Shown here one piece after another: positions 1 to 5,865 of a stretch of 32,663 bases of DNA. The position numbers and the translations under genes are program-made. The notes beneath the pieces are model-generated. The model searched no databases. It was given only the letters and a program-made list of their open reading frames with translations, and was not told the origin of the DNA. The DNA comes from Bacteroidota bacterium (GTDB lineage Bacteria; Bacteroidota; Bacteroidia; Palsa-948). The stretch spans positions 1 to 32,663 of the forward strand of contig PLUL01000007.1 in NCBI GenBank assembly GCA_003164895.1, read 5' to 3'. How positions within the stretch are numbered: position 1 is the stretch's first letter; every line of letters starts with the position of its first letter.

Positions 1-59
1 ATTGGATAGAACGTTGGTTTCCTAAACCGATGATCCCAGTTCGATTCTGGGCGAGACTA
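1..59 (+). tRNA. tRNA-Arg(CCT), 5' end cut by window edge
   Basis: The window opens inside the D-loop of a tRNA. The anticodon arm has stem TTGGT/ACCGA and loop TTCCTAA, giving anticodon CCT (Arg, codon AGG). The T-arm is CCCAG-TTCGATT-CTGGG at 35-51, followed by acceptor strand CGAGACT (52-58) and discriminator A59. CCA is not encoded. Both visible stems pair well, so this looks like a functional gene whose first 14 or so bases lie to the left. A tRNA-Arg(CCT) 5' half lies inverted at 5752-5795 and shares the D-loop stretch and the anticodon loop. Confidence 0.88.
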
Positions 60-96
60 CTAAAGCTGAAAGAGTTCGATAATTCGGGGGTTCGGG

Positions 97-264
97 CTAC
101 TCAAGTGTATGTGGTTCTAATTTTTTTTCTTCCTTGCTTGATGCGGGGGCATCTTGTTCGCTAAGTATTCTTACTGCTACTATCCCTAACAATAGAAGTC
201 CTAAAATTAATAATACTCCATTATTGTCTTCGTTAGGCAGTTTTGGTGTTATATATGTGGTCAT
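97..264 (-). CDS. Small single-pass membrane protein, 55 aa
   Basis: This short frame runs from ATG at 264 to TAG at 97. It has a polar N-terminus, one strongly hydrophobic helix at about residues 16-34 (VLLILGLLLLGIVAV), then a charged tail rich in Glu and Lys. That layout is typical of a real small inner-membrane protein and unlikely by chance in this AT-rich DNA. It lies 33 bp downstream of the RHH gene on the same strand, so the two may be cotranscribed. I recognise no family. It could serve conjugation, entry exclusion or maintenance of the element, but nothing in the sequence decides this. Confidence 0.6.
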   Translation of the reverse strand: MTTYITPKLPNEDNNGVLLILGLLLLGIVAVRILSEQDAPASSKEEKKLEPHTLE

Positions 265-297
265 AGTTAAATGGGTTTAATCAATACTTAGTTAGCA

Positions 298-735
298 TTA
301 TACTCTTGCTAATTTATATTCATTCGTTTCACAATCTTTTTCAAATACAAAATTTGTTGTGATAATGCCTGATTCATCGTTCAGCAGTAAATCAATTGGA
401 AAATTATTTTTCTTCAATTCATCCATTGTAAATCGCACCTTTTTTTCTTTAAAGAAAATTTCCAACATTTTATCAGCTTTGCAGGCTTCGTCAAACAATA
501 GCCCTTTTTCATCAATGATAACAGGTGAGGTTTTATTTGGTGGTTCTACATTTGATTCTTGTTGAACAGTTGTCTCCTTTTTATTTTGATTGATTGAAGG
601 ATAGATTAATGAATGTAAATAATCCGTAATAGAAACCCCCATGCCATCGGCTTTTTGCACAACCCGAATATAATCGGGTACGGGCAGTCGAAACCCTATA
701 TGTTTTTTCTTGTACTCGCTTTGTTCGTTAAACAT
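298..735 (-). CDS. Ribbon-helix-helix DNA-binding protein, 145 aa
   Basis: Residues about 12-48 fit a ribbon-helix-helix fold: a strand (HIGFRLP), helix 1 (DYIRVVQKADGMG), a tight turn and helix 2 (SITDYLHSLIY). The rest is acidic and polar without a recognised domain. RHH proteins of mobile elements are usually autorepressors, relaxosome accessory proteins or partition proteins, and they bind direct repeats spaced by about one helical turn. Four 10-bp repeats lie over this gene's own start (724-763), so autoregulation is likely. The membrane peptide at 97-264 follows on the same strand. Whether it acts in transfer, partition or only repression cannot be told from the sequence. Confidence 0.72.
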   Translation of the reverse strand: MFNEQSEYKKKHIGFRLPVPDYIRVVQKADGMGVSITDYLHSLIYPSINQNKKETTVQQESNVEPPNKTSPVIIDEKGLLFDEACKADKMLEIFFKEKKVRFTMDELKKNNFPIDLLLNDESGIITTNFVFEKDCETNEYKLARV

Positions 736-763
736 TGTTTTACTGTGTTAAACTGCGTTATAC
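724..763. repeat. Four tandem 10-bp repeats over the RHH gene start (operator-like)
   Basis: On the plus strand the units are TTCGTTAAAC (724), ATTGTTTTAC (734), TGTGTTAAAC (744) and TGCGTTATAC (754). They are exactly in 10-bp phase and share nnnGTTnnAC. The first unit includes the start codon of the RHH gene (733-735). The phasing fits binding of an RHH protein array on one face of the helix. Confidence 0.65.
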
Positions 764-834
764 ATTAATGTTTTACAATTCTTCGATTATTTCAATACTA
801 AATTACTGCATAGATGTAATATGAAAAATGATAA

Positions 835-864
835 TTCGAGATAGCTTGAGATAGTTCGAGATAA
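835..864. repeat. Three tandem 10-bp repeats, TTCGAGATAG type
   Basis: Units are TTCGAGATAG (835), CTTGAGATAG (845) and TTCGAGATAA (855), head to tail without gaps, 6 bp downstream of the small HTH gene's stop codon and about 100 bp upstream of the RHH gene. They could be an operator, an iteron set or an origin/partition site. Confidence 0.7.
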
Positions 865-870
865 TATTTT

Positions 871-1053
871 TTATTGGTCAGGCATCCCGATATGCTCAAT
901 AATTGTTTCGAGTTGCTTTGGCGATAAGAGCCTTTGTTTTGGAGATATTTTTAGACCGGGAATGTCCTTTATCCAGTCGTTTAGTGTCGGCAGGGACACA
1001 CCTAATTTTTTTGCGAGTGCCGATTTATACATTGCTTTATAGATGATAGTCAT
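871..1053 (-). CDS. Small helix-turn-helix protein, 60 aa
   Basis: The core KSALAKKLGVSLPTLNDWIKD (about residues 10-30) reads as a helix-turn-helix in which the second helix would recognise DNA. Small HTH proteins of this kind, often around 55-70 aa, are common in Bacteroidetes mobile elements and usually have no assigned role. The conserved part begins at MYKSALAK, so the start may be the internal ATG at 1030-1032 (53 aa) and not the first ATG. The TTCGAGATAG repeats lie directly past its stop. A role as an element regulator is inference. Confidence 0.6.
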   Translation of the reverse strand: MTIIYKAMYKSALAKKLGVSLPTLNDWIKDIPGLKISPKQRLLSPKQLETIIEHIGMPDQ

Positions 1054-1135
1054 TTTAAAATGAAGATTTGAGAATTAAGTTGATATTTATAACGTGATGA
1101 TTGCCTGTAACACCTCCTGAGAGTAATGGAATATG

Positions 1136-1143
1136 TATGTTTG
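1136..1143 (+). promoter_or_regulatory. -7 box TATGTTTG
   Basis: Matches the Bacteroidetes TAnnTTTG element on the plus strand and ends 14 nt before the ATG at 1158. No clear -33 box is seen. Confidence 0.45.
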
Positions 1144-1157
1144 TAAAAAATAAAAAA

Positions 1158-1376
1158 ATGGAAACGAACAACAATGTATCTGTTAGATATAAACTAAAAG
1201 GAATTGTTCTCAGCACAAAAGAAGTTGAGGCAAACAAACATTTGTTTAATCCTAAGTGTTTTAATAGCAATGAAAAAACATCCGCTATTTTAGAATTGCG
1301 AGAATCTACACCGATTGGTAAAACGTCTATTTTATACATACATGAAGATTGTACCTTTTCGACAGAGCGAGATTAA
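1158..1376 (+). CDS. Hypothetical protein, 72 aa
   Basis: This is the only plus-strand gene of the left element. The start chosen is the ATG at 1158, because a TATGTTTG -7 box lies just before it; an in-frame TTG at 1101 and ATG at 1137 are upstream alternatives, the latter inside the promoter box. The protein is Lys-rich with alternating hydrophobic residues (VSVRYKLKGIVLS, then LELRESTPIG) and may form a small beta-rich domain. It has no family I recognise. It is convergent with the next gene and the two overlap by 4 bp. The frame on the opposite strand is hydrophobic and looks like its shadow. Confidence 0.45.
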   Translation: METNNNVSVRYKLKGIVLSTKEVEANKHLFNPKCFNSNEKTSAILELRESTPIGKTSILYIHEDCTFSTERD

Positions 1377-1570
1377 TATGGTTCTTCAACCATTGCAGTA
1401 AAAACTATTTTTGAATTTTCAATGATAGCTTTTACCGAAAAATCACCATTATGAATATTTGTTCCCAATTCATTGGTGATTTTATCAATCTGATTTTTGA
1501 CTCTTTTAGATAATTCCGATGGAATCTCAAAAGAATATTTTTCCGTTTGTAGAAATTTAATGTTGCTCAT
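1373..1570 (-). CDS. Hypothetical protein, 65 aa
   Basis: The protein has an amphipathic central helix (SELSKRVKNQIDKITNELG) between two likely beta strands (KYSFEIP and KIVFTAMVEE). The composition is that of a soluble folded protein, not a shadow frame. I recognise no family. It is convergent with and overlaps the plus-strand gene at 1158-1376 by 4 bp. It is one of a series of short minus-strand genes of the element. Confidence 0.5.
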   Translation of the reverse strand: MSNIKFLQTEKYSFEIPSELSKRVKNQIDKITNELGTNIHNGDFSVKAIIENSKIVFTAMVEEPY

Positions 1571-1641
1571 TTGTTTTTATTTATTGTTAATGAGATGATA
1601 GTATGAACTTTAATTTGAACATTAATACGATTTTTTATCCT

Positions 1642-1938
1642 TTAGCGTAAAGATTTTTTGATTTGTTTAGTGCGCTGGTCAGCCCATTCATTAAACTGAT
1701 CTATCAGGTTTAATTTGGTATTCTCAATGACTTCTTTTGTTCTGCAATCAATTTTCTCGTACCAAGCAGAGCGAATGTGCCACCCCTTGTCAAAGAACCG
1801 CCATAATGCTTCCTTTAGCATCAGGATTGATGTAAGTGTCCAACAGAAATATTTATTGCGTCCCTGCGGAGTGTCAGCGTAAAACTTTAGTCGCTCCAAA
1901 TATTTTTTTTCTTCACTCAATGTTGGTTTGCTTTGCAT
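1642..1938 (-). CDS. Hypothetical protein, 98 aa
   Basis: A basic, Trp- and Lys-rich, mainly helical protein. Its ATG lies within the last codons of the RepL-like gene in another frame, a 26-bp overlap that suggests translational coupling and one transcript. No domain is recognised. Its place directly after a replication-type protein makes a helper role in replication or copy control possible, but this is only inference from position. Confidence 0.55.
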   Translation of the reverse strand: MQSKPTLSEEKKYLERLKFYADTPQGRNKYFCWTLTSILMLKEALWRFFDKGWHIRSAWYEKIDCRTKEVIENTKLNLIDQFNEWADQRTKQIKKSLR

Positions 1939-2473
1939 TAGGGGTCGTATTAGTGGGTCGCATTAATAGAGATTCACGTTTTGGTAAAGCAAATAAATCT
2001 TTTTCACATTCTTTACTACCTTCAAACGTGCCAAAAAGTCCATATAGTTCTTTTCGCATTTCTACATGTCCTTTCCAACTGCTCATAGGATTTAGATAAT
2101 AAATTTTCCGCCTTTTGTCTTCAGGTGATTTGTTTGTTGCAATAATATTGTACTCTTTTAATTCATTGATTGCTGTAATAATAGCCCTCCGGCACAACCC
2201 ACAATGATTAGTAATCTCGGAAATATCTTTGCTAATACGATTTTTATATTCACTCATCGCACGAAAAAACATCAACACTTTACAGGTGTTGGGTTTTAAA
2301 ATTTGAACGAGGTAAGATTCAGAATCTTGGAAAACAAGTACAAAAGGTGTACGAATTTTCTTTTTTTTGCCATTCGGATAAACTGCAACAGTTACCAAAG
2401 AATCTACCCCCATGTTTTCTTGCACTACATTAGTAATATCTTTTTGTATTTTATATAGCTCCTGTTTTCTCAT
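1913..2473 (-). CDS. RepL-like winged-helix replication protein, 186 aa
   Basis: Residues about 63-128 look like a winged helix: a helical start (TCKVLMFFRAMSEYKNRI), a helix-turn-helix (DISEITNHCGLCRRAIITAI) and a wing ending in YYLNP (125-129), then WKG (133-135). The order 'conserved wHTH, Y-Y-x-N-P, W-K-G' resembles the RepL family of plasmid replication initiators, where the pattern is Y-x-I-N-P followed by a Trp-Lys-Gly. The C-terminal 45 residues are polar and unassigned. In an integrative element such a protein could start replication of the excised circle or act as a regulator. The match is by eye; a general MarR/GntR-type regulator is the alternative. Confidence 0.6.
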   Translation of the reverse strand: MRKQELYKIQKDITNVVQENMGVDSLVTVAVYPNGKKKKIRTPFVLVFQDSESYLVQILKPNTCKVLMFFRAMSEYKNRISKDISEITNHCGLCRRAIITAINELKEYNIIATNKSPEDKRRKIYYLNPMSSWKGHVEMRKELYGLFGTFEGSKECEKDLFALPKRESLLMRPTNTTPNAKQTNIE

Positions 2474-2582
2474 TATATAGAATATAAAATAAGCAATGCT
2501 TTTTAAATTATTGTTTTGCAGTTACTTATCAAATAAATATGTGCATACCTGTACACCTACCTTGCTTTTGTTTGCACCTATT

Positions 2583-2753
2583 TTATAATTTTTTATTCTC
2601 AATAACAACGCTAATAAGTGATGATAAAACAGAAGGAGTTAAATAAAACCGTTTTGATAATCTCCATATCAATGAATAACTTAATGGTTGCTGTATATAA
2701 GGCATCACCTTAAGCATGGCAATTAATTTTTCATTCATGTTTTGTGTGTTCAT
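2583..2753 (-). CDS. Small protein coupled to the excisionase-like gene, 56 aa
   Basis: The ATG (2751-2753) overlaps the TGA of the upstream excisionase-like gene as ATGA, the classic layout for translational coupling. The frame runs 56 codons to TAA at 2583. The product begins with a polar stretch, then has a helical core with Pro, Tyr and Trp (QQPLSYSLIWRLSKRF) and a hydrophobic C-terminal part (LSSLISVVIENKK). No family is recognised. The coupling and the balanced composition make it likely to be expressed. Co-translation with a putative Xis suggests a role in excision control, but that is inference. Confidence 0.55.
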   Translation of the reverse strand: MNTQNMNEKLIAMLKVMPYIQQPLSYSLIWRLSKRFYLTPSVLSSLISVVIENKKL

Positions 2754-3070
2754 TTTTTTTCTTTTTTATGTGATTTCAAGTCGCCAGTATAAATCTCAGT
2801 AGCTTCATTCCGAAAACGGTCAATCTCTGATGCGTGGATGAACCACGTACACCCTGGGGCATCTTGTCGCGCCTTTAAGAGTCCACATTTGCACTTATAT
2901 ATAATGGTAGAATATTTCTGACCTGTCGAATGGGCAAATTCCTTAGACGTTAAAAATTCTTTATGCGAATTTTTACTATCTAAAATTTCTTTTATTGCCT
3001 TGATAAGAATTTGATTTGAGGTTTGCAAATCCCCTTTTGTTACGAGTTGATTGTAGTCTTCTTTGTACAT
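2750..3070 (-). CDS. Excisionase-like helix-turn-helix protein, 106 aa
   Basis: Residues about 41-90 have the layout of an excisionase/MerR-type winged helix: FLTSKEFAHSTGQKYSTIIYKC (helix-turn-helix), then GLLKARQDAPGCTWFIHASEIDRF, where a short wing is followed by the typical 'x-W-x-I-x-x-x-E-I-x-x-F' ending. The N-terminal 40 residues are helical and the tail is Lys-rich. In Bacteroidetes elements such proteins steer integrase toward excision or regulate it. It lies between the RepL-like gene and the integrase, as expected. A 9-bp inverted repeat (3078-3120) just upstream could be its operator. Confidence 0.65.
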   Translation of the reverse strand: MYKEDYNQLVTKGDLQTSNQILIKAIKEILDSKNSHKEFLTSKEFAHSTGQKYSTIIYKCKCGLLKARQDAPGCTWFIHASEIDRFRNEATEIYTGDLKSHKKEKK

Positions 3071-3077
3071 AATTCAA

Positions 3078-3120
3078 CGATTTAGTTAAACTGATGTACA
3101 AATTAACGAACACTAAATCG
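3078..3120. promoter_or_regulatory. Inverted repeat CGATTTAGT / ACTAAATCG
   Basis: The 9-bp arms at 3078-3086 and 3112-3120 are perfect inverted repeats with a 25-bp spacer; an inner GTTAA/TTAAC pair extends the dyad imperfectly. It lies right upstream of the excisionase-like gene's ATG, a position suited to an operator. Confidence 0.45.
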
Positions 3121-3134
3121 GGTAGTTATTTACC

Positions 3135-3173
3135 AAAACTACCACTTGCAGAAAATAAAGTTTTGGTAGTTTT
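3135..3173 (-). terminator. Hairpin after the 313-aa gene
   Basis: AAAACTACC (3135-3143) and GGTAGTTTT (3165-3173) form a 9-bp stem with a 21-nt loop at the stop codon of the 313-aa gene. It lacks a long U-run, so it may be a weak terminator or an mRNA 3' structure. Confidence 0.35.
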
Positions 3174-4113
3174 AATCTTTAAGGGAGAGCAATATTTCTT
3201 GCTTTATTGTCTGAATATCTTTGTTTAGCATATTGTCAGTTGAAATTAAACTTCTTTTAAATGCTGTATTATAACATGATTCTATTTTCTTTTCTTCTGA
3301 AATTCCGAAATAGCTACAAACAGCACCACATAATTCATGTTGGCTACCGAATTTTTGGCAATATGGTTTTAAAAAATCTTTATCCTTCCATATTTCAGTA
3401 ATGGCAGCTAAATATTTCCAACTCTTACCCAACCATTCGTAAGATTTATCGCCTTTCTTTATGTACCCTTTCTTTTCAAGTAAAGCAATTTCGACTGTCA
3501 TTTCAGTAATCTTTTCATTACTCCAAATTTCAGATAAAGTCGTTTGTTTCTTCTTAACTTTCTTCTTTCGTATTTTATTTACAATAACCTTTTCAGAAAC
3601 AGGAATAGATTTAATCGTCTTTTCCCGATTAGCTTGAATCCATTCCGATATTTTAATTAATCGTTCATCCGTTTTATAAACAGATATATTTCTAACCATC
3701 TTTAAGACCGTATGCTCTATCAATCCATTGAAATCATTTTTTTTCGCATACTGACTTCCCTTAAAATGTTTTTTTTGATAATTGAGATAAAAGTTAATCT
3801 TGTATAAGTCTGTAATAGCCAACAGGTAAGCTAAGAACAAATGATAATTGTTGTGTGTGGATTTTATAATTATTGGATAGTTTCTCGCTAATAATGTAAA
3901 ATCATTCCCTGACGATTTGCAGTAATCTTTGATTTTCTCCTTTAGTATTAATAATTTTTCATCCTTTCTTTCATCGTTTATTTTTGAATATGATTCTTCT
4001 GCATTAAAGTATATTTCACTACCATCTACATCGTAGGGTTCTTTTTTAATAGTATGCTCATTTGTATAAATATGATTTACTTCTTTGGACATTCTCCAAA
4101 GATAATAATTCAA
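3172..4113 (-). CDS. Unknown Lys-rich protein of the integrative element, 313 aa
   Basis: No family is recognised. The protein is soluble, strongly basic and mostly helical, with a Lys/Arg patch near the middle (NKIRKKKVKKKQTTL) that splits it into an N-terminal helical part (about 1-190) and a C-terminal part (about 205-313). The C-terminal part includes WLGKSWKYLAAITEIWKD and a region (HELCGAVCSYFGISEEKKI) that reads like a helix-turn-helix. It lies 60 bp downstream of the integrase on the same strand, the slot where Bacteroidetes elements often carry regulators of excision such as RteC-like proteins. That comparison rests on position and general character only. The start could also be the Met at residue 8. 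Confidence 0.6.
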   Translation of the reverse strand: MNYYLWRMSKEVNHIYTNEHTIKKEPYDVDGSEIYFNAEESYSKINDERKDEKLLILKEKIKDYCKSSGNDFTLLARNYPIIIKSTHNNYHLFLAYLLAITDLYKINFYLNYQKKHFKGSQYAKKNDFNGLIEHTVLKMVRNISVYKTDERLIKISEWIQANREKTIKSIPVSEKVIVNKIRKKKVKKKQTTLSEIWSNEKITEMTVEIALLEKKGYIKKGDKSYEWLGKSWKYLAAITEIWKDKDFLKPYCQKFGSQHELCGAVCSYFGISEEKKIESCYNTAFKRSLISTDNMLNKDIQTIKQEILLSLKD

Positions 4114-4173
4114 ATAATTCGATAAAATGAGTGGATTAGTGTAATAGTGTTCCGAATGGGAACAGGATTATTA

Positions 4174-5595
4174 TCAGGCGACCGCAAGCACCTTCTGTGG
4201 TGCGATTGATTTGCTAAAATTTAACTTATGCAAAAACGATTTGGAGCAATAGGGGCAAATAATAGGTATATTTTTAAGAGCAATAACACCCTTTTCAAAT
4301 TGCAAAACTGTATTTTCGCAATCAGGGCAAATAATCTCTTCTTTATTATCTAATTCAAATTTCTCCTTGACTGGTTCATCCCACTTATTCATTTCTTGTT
4401 CTCTCAATCTATCTACAACTCTTGCATAACGCTGTGTGGTCGTTAATTCAGAATGTCCTAAAATATCGCTTACTACCACAATAGATATTCCTAACAAAAG
4501 CGAAATTATTGCGAAAGTATGCCGAGCGCAATGAAAAGTAATATGCTTATCTATTTTTGCCACGCGCATAATATCTTTTAGATATTTATTCGTTTGAGAA
4601 TCTTCCATTACAGGATTTTCAAACAATACCCCTTTTGAGTTTTCCAATTCAAGCAGAGATAAAAGTCTTTTGCGAATAGGTATTCTCACAGTTTTTTTTC
4701 TCTCTAATCTACCTTTCTGCATTTCCTTAACGATGAAATCACCCTGTATATCTGCTCTGCAAAGAGTTTTAATATCAGAGTGTCTAAGACCACAGTAGCA
4801 AGCAACAAGAAAGTATCTTAAAACCTCCTGATATTTTTCACCTATATTGAAATCTTGGGCGTGTTTGCTTTTTGCTTTTTTTACGACTTTAAGTAGTTCT
4901 TTACTGTCGTATAAATCGTGAAGTTGTTTTAATTCTTCGGGTTCTAAATAATCTCGATTTGCTTCAAAAGGACTTCCTACTTTAAATTTTGAAAACGGAT
5001 AGGGCTTTATCTTACCATCGTCAAATAATTTTTTAGTGTACTTCCGCAAAAAACACATCGCATGATAGGCAGTATTATTAGCTTGCTTTAAATCACCTAA
5101 GATGTATTGCTTGTATGTTTCAAGAAATTTTTTGTCAATGTCGTGGATTGAAAGTTTAGCTCTGTACGCTTGTAGATTTCTAAGATAGTTGCTGTAATTA
5201 TCTAAAGTCTTCTTTGCTATTGCTGAATTATTTCTTTCCCATTCGATTGTTGTCGCAACGAAATCATAAAAACTATCAGACTTTACTTTCCCTGTTTCTT
5301 GCGAATAGATTTCTTTTACTTTAGAGATTGTAGCAGTTTCTCCTCTTCTTTCAAATTCACTGATTATAGTATCAATTTTTACTTTTTGTCTATTTATAAA
5401 TGAGGCAATAGCAGTACCTCCATTTATTCCCGACTTGACCGATTTTTTTTCTTTATCATAGTGTTCTATTTTGATTTTTTTGCCAGTATTAAAGTAATCG
5501 TGGTCGCCATTAATAGAAACACGAAGGAGAATAGGAACTTCTCCGTTCCTATCAACGTGATGGGTTTTGCAGTCAAGATTTATTGTGTATCTCAT
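4174..5595 (-). CDS. Tyrosine recombinase (integrase) with C-terminal zinc ribbon, 473 aa
   Basis: It catalyses site-specific integration and excision through a 3'-phosphotyrosine intermediate. The N-terminal 60 or so residues (RYTINLDCKTHHVDRNGEVP onward) are the arm-binding domain seen in Bacteroidetes integrases, about 105-200 is the SAM-like core-binding domain and about 215-400 the catalytic domain. Catalytic residues seen: Arg271 (CGLRHSD), a beta-hairpin Lys near 300, His355 and Arg358 (HCARHT), His381 (LGHSE) and Tyr390 (TTQRYARV). The unusual part is a C-terminal extension with two CxxC pairs, Cys423/426 and Cys447/450, that should fold as a zinc ribbon. The gene begins about 155 bp from the interrupted tRNA-Arg and reads away from it. 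Confidence 0.95.
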   Translation of the reverse strand: MRYTINLDCKTHHVDRNGEVPILLRVSINGDHDYFNTGKKIKIEHYDKEKKSVKSGINGGTAIASFINRQKVKIDTIISEFERRGETATISKVKEIYSQETGKVKSDSFYDFVATTIEWERNNSAIAKKTLDNYSNYLRNLQAYRAKLSIHDIDKKFLETYKQYILGDLKQANNTAYHAMCFLRKYTKKLFDDGKIKPYPFSKFKVGSPFEANRDYLEPEELKQLHDLYDSKELLKVVKKAKSKHAQDFNIGEKYQEVLRYFLVACYCGLRHSDIKTLCRADIQGDFIVKEMQKGRLERKKTVRIPIRKRLLSLLELENSKGVLFENPVMEDSQTNKYLKDIMRVAKIDKHITFHCARHTFAIISLLLGISIVVVSDILGHSELTTTQRYARVVDRLREQEMNKWDEPVKEKFELDNKEEIICPDCENTVLQFEKGVIALKNIPIICPYCSKSFLHKLNFSKSIAPQKVLAVA

Positions 5596-5614
5596 TGTTT
5601 TTACTGTGAAAATC

Positions 5615-5645
5615 AGTTCACAAATTTGTGAGATATTTGTGAGAT
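5615..5645. repeat. Integrase arm-type repeat candidates
   Basis: ATTTGTGAGAT occurs twice head to tail (5624-5634 and 5635-5645), and an inverted copy of its first part, TTCACAAAT, precedes them. They lie between the integrase start and the att-like core, where arm-type integrase sites are expected. A second pair, TTTTAGAG at 5707 and 5716, lies closer to the core. Confidence 0.45.
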
Positions 5646-5751
5646 TGATTTACAACTAACAGAGTAATCACTTCAAAATTTCTAAAATAGACTCAAAATC
5701 AGTCAATTTTAGAGCTTTTAGAGTTATAGCTCTATTCAGTAAAAATAAGTT

Positions 5752-5795
5752 AAAGTTTAGGAAACTTCCGTTCTATCCAATTGAACTACGGGACC
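5752..5795 (-). pseudogene. 5' half of tRNA-Arg(CCT) interrupted at the anticodon arm (att site)
   Basis: Read on the minus strand this starts with acceptor strand GGTCCCG (5795-5789), then a normal D-arm and an anticodon arm with stem GAAGT/ACTTT and loop TTCCTAA (anticodon CCT at 5761-5759). After the anticodon stem the sequence becomes AT-rich element DNA with no T-arm or 3' acceptor strand. The loop region AAGTTTCCTAAACTT is nearly palindromic, as expected for the two core sites of a tyrosine recombinase. This is the junction of chromosome and element. The missing 3' half should lie at the far end of the element. Confidence 0.85.
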
Positions 5796-5865
5796 TTACT
5801 TTTTCATCAATATCCTTCCGCTTTCGGCTAAAATGCCAAAACGCACAAAAGCCGATAAAGAAAAT

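Larger units (their letters stand above)
60..5758. mobile_element. Integrative element (visible part), next to tRNA-Arg
   Basis: A tyrosine recombinase gene ends this block beside a tRNA-Arg 5' half that is interrupted just after the anticodon loop, which is the expected look of an element end. The block also codes for an excisionase-like HTH protein, a RepL-like winged-helix protein, an RHH protein and small unknown proteins, nearly all on the minus strand. No relaxase, coupling protein or type IV secretion gene is seen. Right boundary 5752-5763 is well supported. The left boundary is unknown: the element may end near the tRNA at position 1 or continue beyond the window. Confidence 0.7.

Noticed and set aside
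1-59. The left tRNA as the missing 3' half of the interrupted tRNA at 5752-5795
   Set aside because: It lies on the opposite strand, its anticodon stem is complete and different (TTGGT versus GAAGT), and its acceptor strand pairs with GGTCCCG only with a mismatch.
724-864. CRISPR array from the decamer repeats
   Set aside because: The units are 10 bp and head to tail without spacers, and no cas gene is present.
1055-1339. A 94-codon minus-strand frame with hydrophobic stretches
   Set aside because: It lies antisense to the better-supported 1158-1376 gene, has the composition of a shadow of Lys-rich coding DNA and has no promoter.
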